A stretch of DNA of 6,730 nucleotides from Bacteroidales bacterium H10. Lineage in GTDB: Bacteria > Bacteroidota > Bacteroidia > Bacteroidales > Muribaculaceae. Both the position numbers and the translations under genes were made by a program. This document shows, one piece after another, positions 5,449 to 6,730 of the stretch; the stretch's first letter is position 1; the number at the start of each line of letters is the position of its first letter. The stretch lies in NCBI GenBank assembly GCA_001701295.1, contig DAAV01000051.1, positions 10,721 through 17,450 of the forward strand, in the 5' to 3' direction. The notes beneath the pieces were generated by a model. That model worked only from the letters and a program-made list of their open reading frames with translations, ran no database searches and was not told the DNA's origin.

Positions 5449-6636
5449 TCAGTAATTTTCTACAATGTTATGAAGACATTCCCCTATTGCTTTAGCAAGC
5501 AAAGGAGGCACAGCGTTGCCAACTTGTGCAAACTGTTCGGCTAAAGAGCCGTTAAAAATATAATGGTCGGGGAACGACTGTATGCGTGCAGCCTCACGAA
5601 CAGTAAATGAACGATCTTGGTCGTAGTGTATGAAAGCGCCCCAGTGAGGGTCACATTTAGTTAAAATCGTGGATGCTAAACCATCCTTAGTAACGCGGCC
5701 ATAACGCTTGGTATGGTCAGAGTGTCGTGCCTTTTGCATTCCTTTGGGAAGCATATCAAACGGGATGTCAGTCCAGTTACCCCCCGGTCGAATATAAGTC
5801 ATGCGCTCAATGTTTTGTTTTGAAAGAGCTGGCGATTCATGGTTATATACACCGGGCGAACCTTGTCGTAGTGAGCGTTGGTAATCACAGAAAGGCTCAC
5901 ATCGATATTCTTTTACTGTTTCTCCGCGTTCGCCACATTTTAAGACTGGTAAATCACCTATTGCCTCGTGCACGGTAGTGAACCGTGCATTTACATTTGT
6001 GGACGGAGTACAGACGAGATTTCTGCCATCAAACGTAGAGGTGAAATTAGGCCGAATTGGCGCATGAAAAACAGGAGTTGGAAAAGCACAGTCAGGCAAC
6101 TCTGCACCTCTGAAACCTATTATTATCGTTCTCCATCTCATTTGTGGAACGCCATAGTAGGCCGCGCCTAAAATGCGTACATCTGCACCATATCCAAGAT
6201 TAGCAAGCGCCTCTAATATGGCGTGAAGTGTTGCACCGTGCTCGAACGAGACAAGACCGGGAACGTTTTCAATAAGAACGACTTTCGGCATAAAAGCAGA
6301 TACAAACCGCAAATAATCCTTGAAAAGGTGGTTGCGGTGATCCTCGTTACTACGAACTGGGGCATTAATAGAAAAACCTTGACAAGGAGGTCCACCAGCA
6401 AGGAGGTCAAGTTCGCCTTTAATGAGTCCAAGGCCATCTCTGACTATATCTGCGTCTATCGAGCGAATGTCATTTGTGACGACTTTAGCGCCAATATGAT
6501 TACGAGCGTAAGTACTTGCATAAACAGGCACGACCTCATTAGCAAAAAGACTATGAAATCCCGCCTCAGATAAACCCTCTGAGAGTCCTCCGGCACCTGC
6601 GAACAGGTCAATATGCGTAAAGAGTTTATCGCTCAT
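5449..6636 (-). CDS. DNA (cytosine-5-)-methyltransferase of the R-M pair
   Basis: 395 residues with all main motifs of a C5-cytosine methyltransferase (Dcm/HhaI type), transferring a methyl group from S-adenosylmethionine to cytosine. Motif I is DLFAGAGG (10-17), motif IV GGPPCQGFS with catalytic Cys85, motif VI ENV (123-125), motif VIII QMRWR (165-169), motif IX around REAARIQSFPD (347-357) and motif X QVGNAVPP (371-378). The target-recognition region lies between motifs VIII and IX (about 170-343). There is no extra N-terminal helix-turn-helix domain, so any autoregulation would have to act through the catalytic protein. ATG 6636 starts directly before the catalytic fold; a TTG at 6651 would add five residues and is less likely. 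The gene is followed after 1 nt by the NotI-like endonuclease, whose sites it is expected to protect. No clear TTTG/TAnnTTTG promoter is visible in the 94 bases upstream, so the promoter may be atypical or beyond the window. Confidence 0.97.
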   Translation of the reverse strand: MSDKLFTHIDLFAGAGGLSEGLSEAGFHSLFANEVVPVYASTYARNHIGAKVVTNDIRSIDADIVRDGLGLIKGELDLLAGGPPCQGFSINAPVRSNEDHRNHLFKDYLRFVSAFMPKVVLIENVPGLVSFEHGATLHAILEALANLGYGADVRILGAAYYGVPQMRWRTIIIGFRGAELPDCAFPTPVFHAPIRPNFTSTFDGRNLVCTPSTNVNARFTTVHEAIGDLPVLKCGERGETVKEYRCEPFCDYQRSLRQGSPGVYNHESPALSKQNIERMTYIRPGGNWTDIPFDMLPKGMQKARHSDHTKRYGRVTKDGLASTILTKCDPHWGAFIHYDQDRSFTVREAARIQSFPDHYIFNGSLAEQFAQVGNAVPPLLAKAIGECLHNIVENY

Positions 6637-6648
6637 GCCTTTATAACG

Positions 6649-6663
6649 CAAAGAACTTCTTTG
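6649..6663. promoter_or_regulatory. 15-bp palindrome in the methyltransferase leader
   Basis: CAAAGAA (6649-6655) and TTCTTTG (6657-6663) form a perfect dyad around one central base, 13-27 bases upstream of the methyltransferase ATG. The position fits an operator that controls methyltransferase expression, a common need in R-M systems. The binding protein is unknown. Confidence 0.45.
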
Positions 6664-6708
6664 TAGGCTGACAGGCGACCAAACCTTTATGCGGCTACAA
6701 GGAAGTTC
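6653..6708. repeat. Long inverted repeat upstream of the methyltransferase gene
   Basis: GAACTTCTTTGTAG (6653-6666) is complementary to CTACAAGGAAGTTC (6695-6708) at 13 of 14 positions, the exception being a T-G pair; the intervening loop is 28 bases. The left arm overlaps the CAAAGAA/TTCTTTG palindrome and the right arm includes its own small dyad (GGAAGTTCC, 6701-6709). It may be a double operator, a leader hairpin or a terminator of a gene beyond the window. There is no strong T-run. Confidence 0.6.
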
Positions 6709-6730
6709 CGTAATATATTGTATAAGAAAG

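Noticed and set aside
6637..6651. TTG start at 6651 for the methyltransferase
   Set aside because: It adds only five residues in front of an ATG that already precedes the full catalytic fold, and it lies inside the leader palindrome.

Overview
The window looks like an accessory, defence-rich stretch from a gut-type Bacteroidales genome. Three things support this. Two promoters match the Bacteroidetes consensus (TTTG, 20-21 nt, TAnnTTTG). No start codon has an obvious Shine-Dalgarno sequence. A secreted protein carries the 'YPT-N-x-LD-TG-QW' repeat that I associate with gut Bacteroidales. Genus cannot be resolved. All eight supported genes lie on the minus strand, so they are best read from right to left.

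Right end (6730 to 4527): a complete type II restriction-modification pair. A C5-cytosine methyltransferase (6636-5449) is followed after one nucleotide by a NotI-family endonuclease (5447-4527) that keeps the four metal-binding cysteines and the D / E-x-Q catalytic residues of NotI. The methyltransferase leader holds a 15-bp palindrome nested in a longer inverted repeat, a candidate autoregulatory site.

Middle (4494 to 3009): three closely spaced genes in the same direction. They encode a 50-residue, extremely acidic protein without lysine or arginine, a secreted protein with two copies of a 28-residue repeat, and a 287-residue protein I cannot assign. A good Bacteroidetes promoter sits across the end of the endonuclease gene, so this trio can be transcribed apart from the R-M pair.

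Intergenic 3008 to 2571: no convincing gene. It holds four copies of CGGTCGGAT, two small hairpins, two short tandem repeats and, next to the following gene, a promoter overlapped by a palindrome.

Left half (2570 to 1708): a two-gene toxin-antitoxin candidate. A Panacea/SocA-like (DUF4065) antitoxin overlaps by one base a 118-residue protein with two predicted membrane segments, proposed as the toxin. The operator-like palindrome on its promoter fits autoregulation.

Left end (1559 to 84): an AlbA_2 (Schlafen-type) / HATPase_c_4 protein that has lost the first half of its AlbA_2 domain. The reading frame opens inside the domain right next to the toxin-antitoxin module, which suggests that the defence cassette was inserted into, or recombined with, this gene. 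Downstream, bases 12-81 hold short ACTACAC-like repeats of unknown role.
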